Shown here: positions 23,037 through 35,252 of the stretch, piece by piece
Position numbering within the stretch: position 1 is the stretch's first letter
How the letters are laid out: every line of letters begins with the position of its first letter
NCBI GenBank assembly: GCA_963576785.1
Contig: OY756150.1
Span: forward strand, 620,001-684,000
Direction: 5' to 3'
From: Chlorophyllum brunneum
Taxonomy: Eukaryota; Basidiomycota; Agaricomycetes; Agaricales; Agaricaceae
DNA length: 64,000 nucleotides
Made by a program: the position numbers and the translations under genes
The notes under the pieces: generated by a model
What the model was told of the DNA's origin: nothing
Database searches by the model: none
The model's input: the letters and a program-made list of their open reading frames with translations, nothing else

Positions 23037-24858
23037 ATGGCCTACCACTCCCAAAAGGTCGACTTTGTGTCTGGCACCACCGGGTCCTCACTCCTCCACG
23101 TCAATGCTCTTGCCCTTGCTGCACTCGTCCGTCTCTTTCTCCGCTCCCCTGCCGAGCTCACCCTTTCCTAGGCCTCTGTCGCCCTCTACGCCTCTCTCAC
23201 CACCCGCCTCCCCACCCGGTCCCGTGGGTTTGCTGCACAATGGGCCCTTCTCGTCCTGCCTCTCTTGCTATCCATGACTATTTTTGCCACTGCTCCCCTC
23301 GCCCTCTCCGCCCTCGCCGCTGCACCAACTGCTCTCCTGCTCCGCCTACCCCGCCGCGACCTCCCCTCACCTCTCCCCTCCAAGCGTCCTCCCTCAGCCC
23401 ACCGCCCACCCCGCTTCCCCTCCATCGTATCCCTAACCGTCTATCGGGCTCACATGATGCTCATGACCATCCTTGCTATTCTGGCCGTCGATTTTCCCGT
23501 ATTTCCCCGCTTCCTCGCCAAATGTGAATCATTCGGAGTATCTCTAGTACGCCCTCTTCTCACATATCTGCCCCCAAACTCACCTTTCTAGATGGATCTC
23601 GGTGTGGGTTCCTTTGTCTTTTCTCAAGGCCTCGTTTCCGCCATTCCCTTCGTTTCCCAACCCCACTACCTTCTTCAGCCCACCATCTATAAACTGCGCA
23701 AGTCCATTCCCAAGTCCGTCCCTATTCTTGCTTTGGGTTTGACCCGTGTTCTCCTCGTTAAAGCCACCGGTTACCCTGTAAACACGCCTGAATTCACCCC
23801 TACGATATCCCGCTGATGATCGTTCAGGAACATGTCACAGAGTATGGCCTTCATTGGAACTTTTTCCTCACCCTCGCTTTCGTCCCAATCCTCCAAGTCT
23901 TCCTCCACCCAATCTTGGCCAAATTCCCCATTTCCCTTCTTGGACTAACCATTGCCCTTGGTAAGCCCCGTACCTCCTCCCCCCACACACAAATTAACCC
24001 TACCCTCAAGTCCAGCAACTCCTCCTCACACAATTCAACCTTCAATCTTACGTCCTCTCAGCCCCTCGCAATAACTTGATTAGCGCCAACAAAGAGGGCA
24101 TAGTCTCTCTTCTAGGCTATCTTTCAATCCACCTTCTCGGCCTTTCCGCAGGAACAATTATCCTCCCATATTCACCTTCATATTTCCGACGGCACCAGCG
24201 AGCCATCAAAGTATACACCAATACCGGAAATAAACCCCATCATTTCGATCACCCCCCTCAAACCCGTTCTAGACAAGTTGACAAAACCGCCACCGAATTG
24301 TTTTCGTATACTTTCCTTTGGTGGATCCTGCTTGCCGCTGTCAAGTTATTACGCATTGGTGGAAAATGGGGTAGTGACAGTGGCGTATCCCGCCGTATGG
24401 TACGTAATTCACCTTGTTCATCATCAGTATCCTCAACAAAGTGTCACCCTAGGTCAACTTGCCATATATCCTGTGGATAGCAGCCTTCAACACCTCCTTC
24501 TTCTTGGGTTACCTATTACTCCTGGACATATTCTTCTTCCCCCAACAGATTCCTCACCAGAAGGAGCCCAAGAAACACATCGCCTCCCAACCTATAGCCA
24601 ACACTGACAACACACCTTCACTATTTACGGCTATCAACCGCCATAGTCTGACCATCTTCCTTCTTGTACGTTCTCTCCCATGTGGACAAGCTGGGATTCA
24701 CATGCTTCGATATACAGGCAAACTTGATGACTGGAGGTATCAACCTTGCAATTCCAACCATATACACTTCCAACATGTGGGCGATGTGTGTACTCTCCGT
24801 GTACAGTATAGTCGTCTGCGGAGTTGCCTGGAAATTGGAGCAGAGAAATTATATCTAA
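23037..24858 (+). CDS. GWT1: GPI-anchored wall transfer protein 1 (GlcN-PI inositol acyltransferase)
   Basis: ER multi-pass membrane acyltransferase that acylates the inositol of GlcN-PI in GPI-anchor synthesis (PIG-W homologue). Seven exons (23037-23126, 23172-23546, 23592-23777, 23828-23960, 24011-24399, 24453-24665, 24718-24858) give 508 aa; yeast Gwt1 is about 490. Family blocks are [65 protein letters not shown] and [18 protein letters not shown] in the unspliced first frame is removed by a 45-nt GTCCGT..CCTAG intron, which restores the conserved HVN..AL..ALY spacing. The 3' end converges on the DUF6534 gene, 56 bp apart. Confidence 0.92.
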
Positions 24859-24914
24859 TTTAGATCGGTATAATACATAATATACTTATGACTAGGTAAA
24901 CATACCCCAATGGA

Positions 24915-26865
24915 TCAGACGGTCGCCGCTACTGAGTCAAGAGTTACAGGCTTGAATGCCAGTGACGAGTCATTGGGTAACTGCGTCTGAGACTACAGTC
25001 CGTTCGGCAGTCAGCATGGAAAACACCCAAAACCACATCTACTGACCTCGGATGATGATGTCCAGGTTGGTCTAGAAAATTGCACCTATAAACCCGAAAT
25101 CAGACCATACAACGATCCTTCCCATAGTCCCCACTGACCTGACTTGGGGTTCCGTTGCTTGTTGTATTAACTGACACTGTGAGTGCATATGCTGGTGGAT
25201 GATTTAATTCTTCTGAAACCATATCTCGGGCGTTCAAGCTGTTCAGATTATCAGAACCCAGCCTTGGTGATAGTTGGCATGGAAACCTACCATGCTAAAA
25301 AGGAGTTGGCGTACACTGTTGGAAGATGAGGGTTGTCAGAGGAGCTAAGATAGAGAGTATTTAAGATTTACAGTTGCCTACGATCTCAAAGACGGCAAGT
25401 TGATAAAAGTTGAGTGTGCCCCAACGGACGTTTGCCTGGAATTAGGTTATGATGAGCGTCTCGTGGCAAAAGGGTATGATGGGCGTACGAGGATGAGAAC
25501 TACGACATCAGCGAGGCTGATAGTTTTTGTGAGTAGAGATATTCCTATGAGTGTGGGGTTTTTTACCTGGTGAGTAGACCGAGATTGACAGAATAAAATA
25601 TCAGCTTTTTGAGTAGGTGATTCGTCCTGTACGATAGTGGTTTTGAATATCTTATATATGGTTTGAATATATTAGATGCGCACCTAGGAAATGGGCTTTT
25701 ATTTTTCCTGAAGAATTTGACGAGAGCGATTGTGATCAGCCAATCGGCGCCGATGGCACAACCCAGAGCTGCTGTTGCAAAGCGCTAAAAAAAAAAAAAA
25801 AAAAGGTATTGGGTATTCGGATTATGAGTGGGTGCAGGGACGACCCACAGAAGGGGTACCATGAAGAATTTTGATGTAGTCTGATGATAGCAAACTTTGA
25901 AATCGGCCGGATCAGTTTTTTTCGGGTTTCAGGGTTGCCATTGCGGAAGATACTCACGCAGTCACAAAAGCGGCTAGGGACGAACAATATTAGACATGCA
26001 TGACGAGACCGAGGTGGGAAATGTGATATTTATATACGTACTAGTTCCCATTGCGAAGTCGCCCAAGGCGAATAGGGTCTGATGGAGGTTCATGTTAGTT
26101 TGACTCTACCTAACAAGGGAGAAGAGATACGAACAATGCTCATGCACAGCAATTTAGCGTGGCCGTATGTGGCTAAAGTGTATCATCAGTCAGAATATAT
26201 CCTCCCCCAGAGTTAGAAGAATGCTTTTACTTTGCCAGACTTTTTGTATGAAAAAACCGTGGACGACAAGCTCGATCACGTTCTGGTAGGAAACATCAGC
26301 AACGGTATGAAGACAACGGCAATTTATGATCCTAACTGTCAACATGATCATGAGTTTCATGCTCCTGCATTAAATCAGACACCATTCTGATAGATATTGG
26401 CATCGGATACATACCAAACTGGCGCTTGAAGGGCCAATGGATTACCCCAGTGGGTCACGGCGTAGTAATACCCTCCGTGGATAGAGATAGCCGAGCGGAA
26501 AACTTCCAGGATCCTGTATATAGTTATAAGTCTCTAGCAAATGAGCGGTTCAAGTTTCTTTACCATACGAATAGGACCTGCGCAATTTGTGTCAAATTCT
26601 GAGCTTCATAGAAATGGATAAACGGACTAGGATTTTGAGGTACGCGGCATCTTGTGGATACTTTTGAAGGTATAGCCATGACTGTAGGGTAGTTATGCCT
26701 GTTAACCTGAGGTCGAGAGAGTGAGTATAGTTGCGCAATTGGAATGGAGGACACTAACCCGACGGAAGTTATGGCGCCGACAAAAAATGCGCCGATTGTG
26801 GGTTCGAGATCGATAAGTGGCGCCAATGGGCCGGAGTTGGGGGTGATAAAAGGTAAAGTGGTCAT
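24915..26865 (-). CDS. DUF6534-type seven-transmembrane protein, 18 exons
   Basis: Receptor-like 7-TM protein of a large basidiomycete family; ligand and role unknown. The model has 18 exons of 107, 79, 14, 99, 28, 52, 38, 37, 16, 46, 101, 60, 28, 64, 25, 100, 39 and 66 nt, all in phase, giving 332 aa. Typical blocks are LIDLEPTIGAFFVGAITSV, LTGITTLQSWLYLQKYPQD, SIHGGYYYAVTHWGNPLAL, FATAALGCAIGADWLITIAL and KKLIFYSVNLGLLT. The 14-nt exon encodes the middle of LVLFVW. The acceptor of intron 11 (25848-25785) is preceded by 18 consecutive T. An in-frame ATG 27 bp upstream (26892) is an alternative start. This is the intact paralogue of the broken plus-strand copy 6 kb away. Confidence 0.85.
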
Positions 26866-27215
26866 CGAGGGATGTAGACAAGGTCCCGGCAAGTATCAAA
26901 GTCATACTTATATTGCGAGACTCATAAATAGAGTGAGATCGGAGCGCTGTTCGCGATGGCGGGGGTACTATGAAATAAAATCAGGAGACCCTTGTTGTTG
27001 GTAGTTATGGATCAAGTAGTAGCCGGGTCTTTTATTGGCACAACAGCAGAGGGGAGGCAGTGGCTAAAGCGCCGAGCGCGTATTTGGTACTTGTTGGTCC
27101 AGTCTCTTTTATCTTATCTTATCTATGGACTTGGACCACGTGTCGGCTGGACTGCAGGCAGAGGAAATGCTCTGGATTTCTACCACTCCCCACCACGACT
27201 CCCAGACACCCGGTC
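26866..27215. promoter_or_regulatory. Shared upstream region of the DUF6534 and P-loop genes
   Basis: A 350-bp gap lies between divergent start codons. No specific element is identified; it should hold both promoters. Confidence 0.35.
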
Positions 27216-28720
27216 ATGGAGAGCAGCGTCAGCTCGAGTGCGTCTACGTTCAACATCTACAGGCACTTTGCAGACCAGCCGGCTGAGGCAGCACCGGAAT
27301 CTGCGTCTGTCTCAGTAGCCAATTCATCGCCTTCAAGTGCATTGCCTTCTCCCCCAGACAGCCCCTCCTCAGATTCCGTCTCATCTTTCCCATCTGTCTC
27401 TTCTTCCTTTTTCTTTAGCTCGGCAGCTGCTAGTCCACCGCACTCTCAGCCTCAGTCGGATCACTTACGAGAACTCACCGAGGGCCTCATCATCCCCTCT
27501 CTTACCCTTCCCTCCGCAATCCGGCGCCCAACTGCGTATGGCCAGACGATTGGAGACTTGCGACTGTTGGTGCTTGGGAACCATGGTGCTGGAAAGACCT
27601 TTCTTACCGGCCTCCTGCTTGAGGACAACGGCGCAGTGGTAGAAGTCGGGAACTGGGAGGACGCAGATTACGGCAAGGTGTTGTATGCTTCGACGGATTG
27701 GATAGAGCACAGGGATGCGCACGGACTGGAAAAGTATGAGCCTACCCGGAACATTGAGATCATCGAGCTTCCAGGCTACAATCAGACGTGTGATGTATAT
27801 TTGTAAACTTCTTGTACTTGGAATATCCCCTCTGACCCTTTTTCCCCAGGGCGCTGAACTTGTCAACAGGATCCAGTCCATCATCCACTCTCCGTTTCAC
27901 GCTTTGTCCGAGGTTCTTCATCCCAATCGTCCGCCGTCGCCACTAGTTGCTAGTCTACTTTCATCGTCCTCTACACCTCTGTTCACCGCTCTTGTGTTCC
28001 TTTTACCTTCCGGTGCGCAGACCCTTGATTGGATAATTCAAGATCGACTGACCATCTCATGCAGCTCCTACCGCCCTTGATCGTTTACTGATCAAGGGGT
28101 TGAGCACCGAAATACCCCTGATTGTCCTTCCCCGCTTACATACACAACCCCAAGATCCTTCACTCATTGACAAACTTTCGTCTTTCCGACCACCAACAGC
28201 CGTAGCTCTACGTTCTGGCCTCTTTAGCTCCCCTGATACCCTTTCTCTCTTGCGCAGCGAAGCCACAGATCGCTACTTCAAATGGCGAGAAGTCGAACGC
28301 ACAGCCTCCCAGATCAAACCCAGACCCATAGCACACTACGCAGAAGCAAACACTTCGACTTCTCGATGGGATAAAGCGAAATGGGAATCAGAGTACCTCG
28401 CTTCCTTTTCCCATGATGTCGCTAAGCGTACACGGAATGCCACCATCACGAGGCGGCAGGCTGCCCACCTCGACGTGCAGAATTCGGTTGACAATGACGA
28501 TCTATTACCACAAGACTCCTGCGCACCTTTGGATCCTCTCCATCTACCATCGCTATTCTTATTCTCGATATCTCTTTTGAATCCACTTCGCGCGCGCCTC
28601 CGCAAGTCTATATCTGAATTCCTTGAGTCACTAGGCTCGGAGAGGAACATCAGAGTTGCCCTTTTGGGTGGGTTCTGTGTTGGATTGGGGGTTGGGGCAC
28701 TCATCGCCAAATCTCAATAA
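27216..28720 (+). CDS. P-loop GTPase-like protein with a C-terminal membrane anchor
   Basis: Three exons (27216-27794, 27850-28012, 28065-28720) give 465 aa. A serine/proline-rich N-terminus (about 80 residues) precedes a nucleotide-binding domain. It has a Walker A GNHGAGKTF at residues 121-129 and a Walker B-like IEIIELPGYN, where the metal-binding Asp of DxxG is replaced by Glu-Leu-Pro-Gly. No NKxD base-specificity motif was found. The C-terminus is a glycine-rich hydrophobic helix (VALLGGFCVGLGVGALIA), suggesting a tail-anchored protein of an outer organelle membrane. It resembles divergent septin/TRAFAC GTPases, but family membership is uncertain. The short membrane end and missing base motif could also mean an inactive GTPase. 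Confidence 0.6.
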
Positions 28721-28972
28721 TCCCATGACCTCTGGTTTATTTATTTGTCATCCCCATCGGATTTATTTCTCCAGGCACAGATTGGTCTCTGTCTTAGGAC
28801 TTATCCTTCCGCCATATCGTTACAGTTTCATTATCCGGCTGATATATACTGTATAGCCCATCTCACTTGTTTGTATTTTTTCCATTGTATCATATCACAC
28901 CGTCACGTCATTTTATGCGGAATACGTTTGTAACATGCGTTGGTAACTTGCATCACCACCCTACAGAAAAGC

Positions 28973-31900
28973 CTATATATTTCCGTTGAGGATATCTTCT
29001 TTCTCCCCGAGATAGAATGCGGGGATCTGATCCAAAGGTGCGTCAACAATAACGGACTTTCCTCCTGGACCGAAATTGCGATCCGTCCACCTGAACACCT
29101 TTAATATCGCACACATCATTGGCGTTTGAGCGGTAACTTACCAGTGCTTCCATGTTGTTCCGGGCTGAGATTTATCAAGCTTGGGGAGGTAAACATTGCG
29201 TGTCTTGGCACCGAATTCTCCAACAGGAGCAATGAGGAGGCGGGGACCTGCACGTATGCACTCAACACATGTATCAACTACAGCATAAGAAGCACGAACC
29301 GAACATGAATTGATGGATGACGGCTGGATCGTTGGCCTGTGTGGCATTTTTTACAAAGTCATCCGTCATCGAAAAGTCAAAGTAGAGTGGCCGCATAATG
29401 GCTCGGCCACTTTTTTGTAGCATTTGGAAGAGTCGCTTGACGTATGGGACCAGTTGGTAACGTAGGGCGATATACTATCGAATGCGAGTGAGTATGGTTC
29501 ATCATGGGAGGAAAGGAAGGAACCTTTTTGAGTATGATGAAATTATCTTCACCATACGACCAAGGCTGGGCGCAATCTGTTAGCGGATCGTAGGGGCGTT
29601 GGCGGAATTACGTACTTCATTGGGACATGGATTAGCGTGCGGGAGATTGGACGTTCGTGGTAGGTTGCATGATCGCGTCCTGGGAGTTGAAGCATTAGAT
29701 TGAGCATGTCGCGGACCAAAAAGTGCGCTAACCCGTGAACCCGAGTCTATCGACACGATCAGCGGTTGACAAGTTGGGCAAAGTGAGCCAATCCTACGTA
29801 TGGAAGGAAGACACCCATCGAAAACCATCGAACAAACAGTTCCTTTCCCTTTGATCAAAAGTCGGTGAACGTTATGATATAATCAAGCCCCAGGTACGTG
29901 AGGAGGCTCACGTCGTCAGTGTCAATGTTCAATCCAGCGAATCCTCCGATATCAAGCGTCCAAGATGAGATACCCGAAGCGGCGACGGTAACGCCGGCTG
30001 TAATCTGCTGTAACAGCACATCAAACTTTGAGTCCGTGTCCCCACTCCATAAATAAGAGCAGAAGCGCTGCCCTCCCACGAAAGTACTCCGAGTCAGGGA
30101 CATGTATTCGCACGAAGTCTTAGAGGAATCTGTGTCGGTCAGATTGTGGAAACCCTCCTCGATGGCTTGTTGATGAAGCCATGGGTACATCTTTCCCGCT
30201 CCCTCCTGGGAACCAAGGAAATACTGAGTGAAGGCGCGGGAGTAGGGAATCGCGACGATAGCTTGGCCATTATTCTCATATGCCTCGCCAAGTGTTCCTC
30301 CTGCGGGGATTGTCAGGGAAGTGGTGGAAAGTCACCTTTGATTTAGAGCATACCATCCGCTTGATCAATCCAAAAATTGTGAATGCCTTTGGAGAAGTAA
30401 CTATCATTCAAACGTTTCCCTATGATTGATTAGACCCTTGACCACCGGAGTCTGTTCTAAAGACATACAAAGGAACTCTCTTGCAGCAGGGTTCGTCGAG
30501 TCAACTGAGATAGTTCAGTGGCCGCCACAGCAAGAAACTCGGAGCGAACGAACTGAGTCTAGTATAGACTCCTTCGAAGGAATCCTGTACGCCAGATCCA
30601 TCCCTGGTGATCGCAAGTAGGCCCTCCTGCTGAAGAGTGAGGTAATTTTCAGATAGGTCTTCCACACTTGGCCATAAGGAGACCATGAGCTCTGCCCCAG
30701 TCAGTCGTTTGACTTCTGCCGCCATCCCGGCAGGATCAGGCCAGACATCAGCATCAAAAGACCTTAATCAGGAGTGAGAGGCGGTCTCGGGCAAAAATAG
30801 TAGACTAACCAGTCCCCTTGGAATTTCCACGCGAAGAAATCTACATACGCACGTCAGGCCGTGTGCGCAATATGTATGAGTTAAGACACACCAATGACGA
30901 TGAGAGAAACTGGGACTTGCTCGTCATGGAACCTTTGAGCTAGGTCCATGATCTGTGTCTGGTTGTAATATCTAAGTTTAGATTGTTGATAGCCCAGAAT
31001 GAAATCTGGCGGGGTTGGCTGGCGGCCTAGGCTTATTAGCTCAGCCGATGGGGTACACCAACTCAAGACTACCTGTGACACCAGTGAACTGTTGTTGCAG
31101 AGCGTCGTAGTCCTCGGAGGGTGCCGCAGTGCTATTGACATCAGTAATCACTTGTCTGGAGCATGGCTACAGAGAGTGTGGGTACCCACATCCAGTAATC
31201 GACGACTGTAGCCTCGTCTGCAACGAAACGCGTTCTGAGGCGATCGAACTCTGAGACGAAGTCAGCCGGTATAAACATGTTCATCAATGCTAGGCCTCAC
31301 CAATACGACCTTGGCCCGCGTAGTTGAAAAACATCAAGTAACCCTAATGGTGTGGTCAGTCTCAGGGATGACGTACAGTAAACTCGACTCCACCTTGTTG
31401 GACATCCATACAGGCAAAGTTACGTGTGAGTTAAAGTTTATGAGATCGACAACCTGACCCTTCTTGTTAACGCTGTGATCTTTACAACAGGCGTGCTGCC
31501 CGGTGCCGAAGAACATCTCGTCCGGGTCGGCGGAGAAGCTAAATTGGGCTTGGAATGACTGGCCGCGGATATCCTGAACGTAGTTACGAGCGTGTAAGGC
31601 TTTGGTATCGACAAACTCGCCGGTGAGGAGAGTGAGCGTTTCATCTGGTTCAACCCGGAAGAACGAAGTGACACCAAGCAATACTTGTGCAACGATATTT
31701 CCATTGCGAACGGTCGCATTGCCGTTAAATGGGGCTGTAATAGAATGCTCAAGCCCTTTAAAACTAGGTCCTTCAATCGGAGGGTCAAGAAGAGCGGAGG
31801 GTTCGCGGCCTGTGGGGTCGCGGAGAAGGCTTGCGCGAACGCGAAAACCGTGGTTTCCAAAAGGCTTCGTCGGTCAGTAAACAGCCTCAGAGAAAATAAG

Positions 31901-32039
31901 GAGAGCTTACCTGGATGTAAACGCGCTCGAAACCGTTTTGGAGTTTTACGCCTGTAGCGTTCGGCTTGAAATAATCAGTGGCAAGTGTGAGGGAAACTGG
32001 TAGTACTAGCAAGCCAAGAATGGGGCGTTGAAGCAACAT
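28973..32039 (-). CDS. Secreted glycoside hydrolase family 31 (alpha-glucosidase/alpha-xylosidase type)
   Basis: Secreted retaining alpha-glycosidase; substrate unknown. The ATG at 32039 opens a signal peptide (LGLLVLPVSLTLA). At least a dozen introns are needed; the first exons are 32039-31911, 31864-31394 and 31343-31301. TIM-barrel blocks in order are FILGYQQSKLRYYNQTQI, VSLIVIDFFAWKFQGDWSFD, ELMVSLWPSVEDLSENY, IHNFWIDQADGG (Asp of WIDQAD is the expected nucleophile), RFCSYLWSGDT and SSWTLDIGGFAG. C-terminal QPWSYGEDNF and GPRLLIAPVGEFGA follow, and the stop is at 28975. All conserved blocks are present, so the gene looks functional. It is divergent from the Trs65 gene, 312 bp apart. Confidence 0.88.
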
Positions 32040-32351
32040 TACCCCAGGTTGTGAGAGAGACGAGCAGTTCCAACATTTAAATCAGCTATTCTCAGCCACT
32101 GGCGGGCCGTTGAAAGAAGAGAAGCTAAGGCTACGAGTCGCAAGACGGGTGCATGTGACAGCAGGACGAAGCAGGGGAGTGCGAGCTTCTGATTGTCGTT
32201 TATATGACATGATAGGCATGTTATAAGGCGTGTAGCAGTCATTATACTCAAGCAGAGGGTCGAGAGCGAAGGCTGGTATTTGTTTCGGAAGACATCGCCA
32301 AACAACGATAACCAACCGGCTGGTCAGGCAGCTGGCTAGTTAATGTAATCA

Positions 32352-35252
32352 ATGTCGCTGGAACACCTCTTTACCACCTCAGCACTTTCCCTTTCAGTCC
32401 CGAATACATCAATCGAGTTCCCTCCTTCTGGTCCGGCAGACGTATGGTTGCAATATCTGGCGTCTAACGCGCAGGAACGCCAGCAAGCCTTTTTCGGTGG
32501 GCCGTTTGTTTTGCTGAACTGGCGGCTCATTGACCAATTGTAGACGAACAGTTGCAGTCGCTTTTGACATTGAGGATTGAGCACCCCACTCCAGATGTCC
32601 CAGCGGACCCATGTAACCCGCCTTCAGCTCTGATAACATTCCTCGCTCATCTTCAGATCTCCCTTGAGGCAAGCTACATCTCATCCGTCCCCGTCGCTAC
32701 GGAAACACCACAGACCACTCGCCTATCAGCACCCCCGCGAAGTGCATCGCTCGGAATCAAGTCATCTACTAGGGGAGGAGCGTATCATCCATCAATCCTT
32801 CCACCTACCACTCCTCATCCCACTCCTGCCACAGCTGACCACGATCGGAAGTACGTCGCAGCCCAGGGGACATTACTTCTCACTAGTATCTGGGGTCAAA
32901 ATACTTCGGACAGCTCTCATGAAGATTTCGCGCTCATTTGGTCCGAGAGCGAGAGTGTTTGGGTTGCTGTTTATCGCCTTACCATGACTGTCTGTACGCT
33001 GGTTCACCTCCTCACTTTTAGATGGTATTAACATGTATTTTCAGCGTTCCTTCGGCTAACCTTCACGGAGCCTCTTCTGTGTCTTACTATATCTATCACC
33101 TTACGCGAAAGGCCTGTCACAACTTCCTCGACTAAGCATCCTTTTATTCGCTTCTTGAGGTCGTATGATACCGTGGCTATTCCAGAGTCGCCAACAGTTT
33201 TCGATAATGCGCAAACGCAGGGTGATGACGACAACGTAGGTGGATTTACGGAAGTTAATCTTCTGGAAGGTTTACTAGCTGGTGGGTTAATAATCTGGTT
33301 TGGGTTTGGGAACTTTTCCTCATCTAATATAGGTCCCACCTTCTCCAAGCTGGGACCCTCTGCGATCAATCTACCTTCAACGAGGCTCGGGATTGTTTCT
33401 CGACAAAAAATGTTTGCCCTACCACCCGTGAACCTCCCTACCCCCACTACACCATCCCCTTCGCCCGCCACTGTACGTGGAAAAACCCATCCGACGCTGC
33501 GCAAATCGTACCGCAAAACTCTCCAGACTGTCTCCGGGTTTCGCGTTCGCATGAGGACTGTGTTTGTACCCAGCGTTGTTCTTAGTTCTTCTCAGGAAGA
33601 GCAGCACAAAATGACGTCAGGGAATGAAGAAAGGACCGTTGTTCTGTGTGTCGAGATTGAAAACTCAGGGGAATCTGGACAAGGAATTGGTTTCGAGGTT
33701 GAACAGGTCGACGTGGCTATTAGTGGGGATGAGGCCAAGGCAACCTTAATCACATGGGGTCAAGAGAACTTCATTACAGGGGAAGCCGTATTTCCGCTGA
33801 AGATCGCTCAGTGGGCCCAGTATAATCTCTTATATGCTGTCACCTTCCTCCGATCACCTGAAGAGCTCGATGTATTCTCCTCGGCTCGTCCAATAGGCAA
33901 CCATCCCCACACCGATCTACAACGTGCGGTTTCAATCAACATTCTCGGGAAGCCGTATCTACAAGCACAAAACTCGACTTTATATCCAACGCAGACATTC
34001 TCATCTAAATGGAATTGTGTTCTTGACCTGTCATCGCAACAACCACAGAGGCTCCGCAATCTTGACCCAATCGAGCCTTCGAGCATACACCCAGACGTGC
34101 TCCCCGAACCTCCGTCGCCTTTCCCAGCTTCTGGACTTCAGACCTCTAAACCCAACCCACTCACTGGGTTACTTTCAGACACGAGGCTCCCGCTTCTCGC
34201 TGGCCGCGTCCTCAAGTTACCTACTCCGAGATTTTCCTCAATCCCCATGAATTCGAATCCAGCAAGGTCATCAATTCCTCAGGCTGGTCTCCCAGGACAA
34301 TACGGTCGTTCGCCCACGACATACAGTGCCCCGCCCATACCTGACCACGACCGACCATATCCTGGATTCTCTTCCCGAACGCAGACACCCCCCGCTTTTG
34401 ATTCGCCCATGACACCAGCGTATCCTGCCTTTCCCCCCAAATCAGCCGTACCACAGACCCCAATGTTCCATGCACCCGTCGTATCCGAAACGTCCATCGG
34501 AGTCGCTGGCCCGAGTTTGGAGGCACGAAGACTGAGAGTATCAGTGACGGCGGGTGCAGAACCACCAACCCCGGTTCCCTACCATCCAGATGGCGGAGCT
34601 TTCGCTACCGGGCAAAGGTCCCAAGCAGGAGCATACGAGAGTGTCGATAACGGCGACACTATCGTCATTTCCGTAGGCTTATCGAATGTTATCCAGAGTG
34701 GTGGAGTCGGCTCAAGAGCACGTCAGGAGGAAGAGGAAATACCAGAACTCGGACCCGGAAGGATCTATCCTCTCGATTCTTTCACTCTAGATATTTTCGT
34801 GTTCAATAAATCAGAGCGGACAAGGCGACTTGAGATCAACTGTCTGGAGCGGCGAAGGAGAAGGCAGGGGGAAGAGAATGGTAGTAGCGGAGCACGAAAG
34901 AAGATGGGATACCCGGGTATTATCCCTATGGAAGGACGGGTACGAATAGGGTGAGTCTATTTGCTTTACCGACGTTTAGCTATTCTTGATCCTGACAGTT
35001 ACAATAATACCTAGACCTCTACTTCCATCAGCATGTCAGTCAGTCCGGATGGAGTTCCTCGCGGTGTCGCCTGGTGTACACTCCATTGAAGCCTTGACGT
35101 TGACGGATGTCGAGTCAGCGTACTCAATCAACTTGAGGTAAGGTGTGACTTCATCCCACCCTCCAGGTATTTGCTATCGCAGAAACGCTGACCCGCCCCA
35201 TTTTGCAACTAGATCTGTCATGGACGTTGTGGTTCATGAACCTGATGATTGA
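32352..35252 (+). CDS. TRAPP complex subunit Trs65-like protein
   Basis: Subunit of the TRAPPII tethering/GEF complex in Golgi traffic. Five exons (32352-32496, 32544-32993, 33045-34950, 35015-35137, 35213-35252) give 887 aa. The first intron (47 nt) removes a stop at the end of exon 1 and joins QAFF to DEQLQSLL. The C-terminal block, completed over two introns, is the family signature: RIGPLLPSACQSVRMEFL, GVHSIEALTLTDVES and INLRSVMDVVVHEPDD. The middle is proline/serine-rich and probably disordered (about residues 490-660). Yeast Trs65 is shorter (560 aa); the length fits basidiomycete members. Assignment rests on the C-terminal block and on overall order. Confidence 0.82.

Noticed and set aside
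23160..23172. In-frame TAG early in GWT1, suggesting a pseudogene
   Set aside because: A 45-nt intron with good GTCCGT and CCTAG sites removes it and restores the conserved spacing. All other exons are intact.
33028..33552. A 174-codon minus-strand frame
   Set aside because: It lies opposite the Trs65 main exon, with no motif and no splice support.
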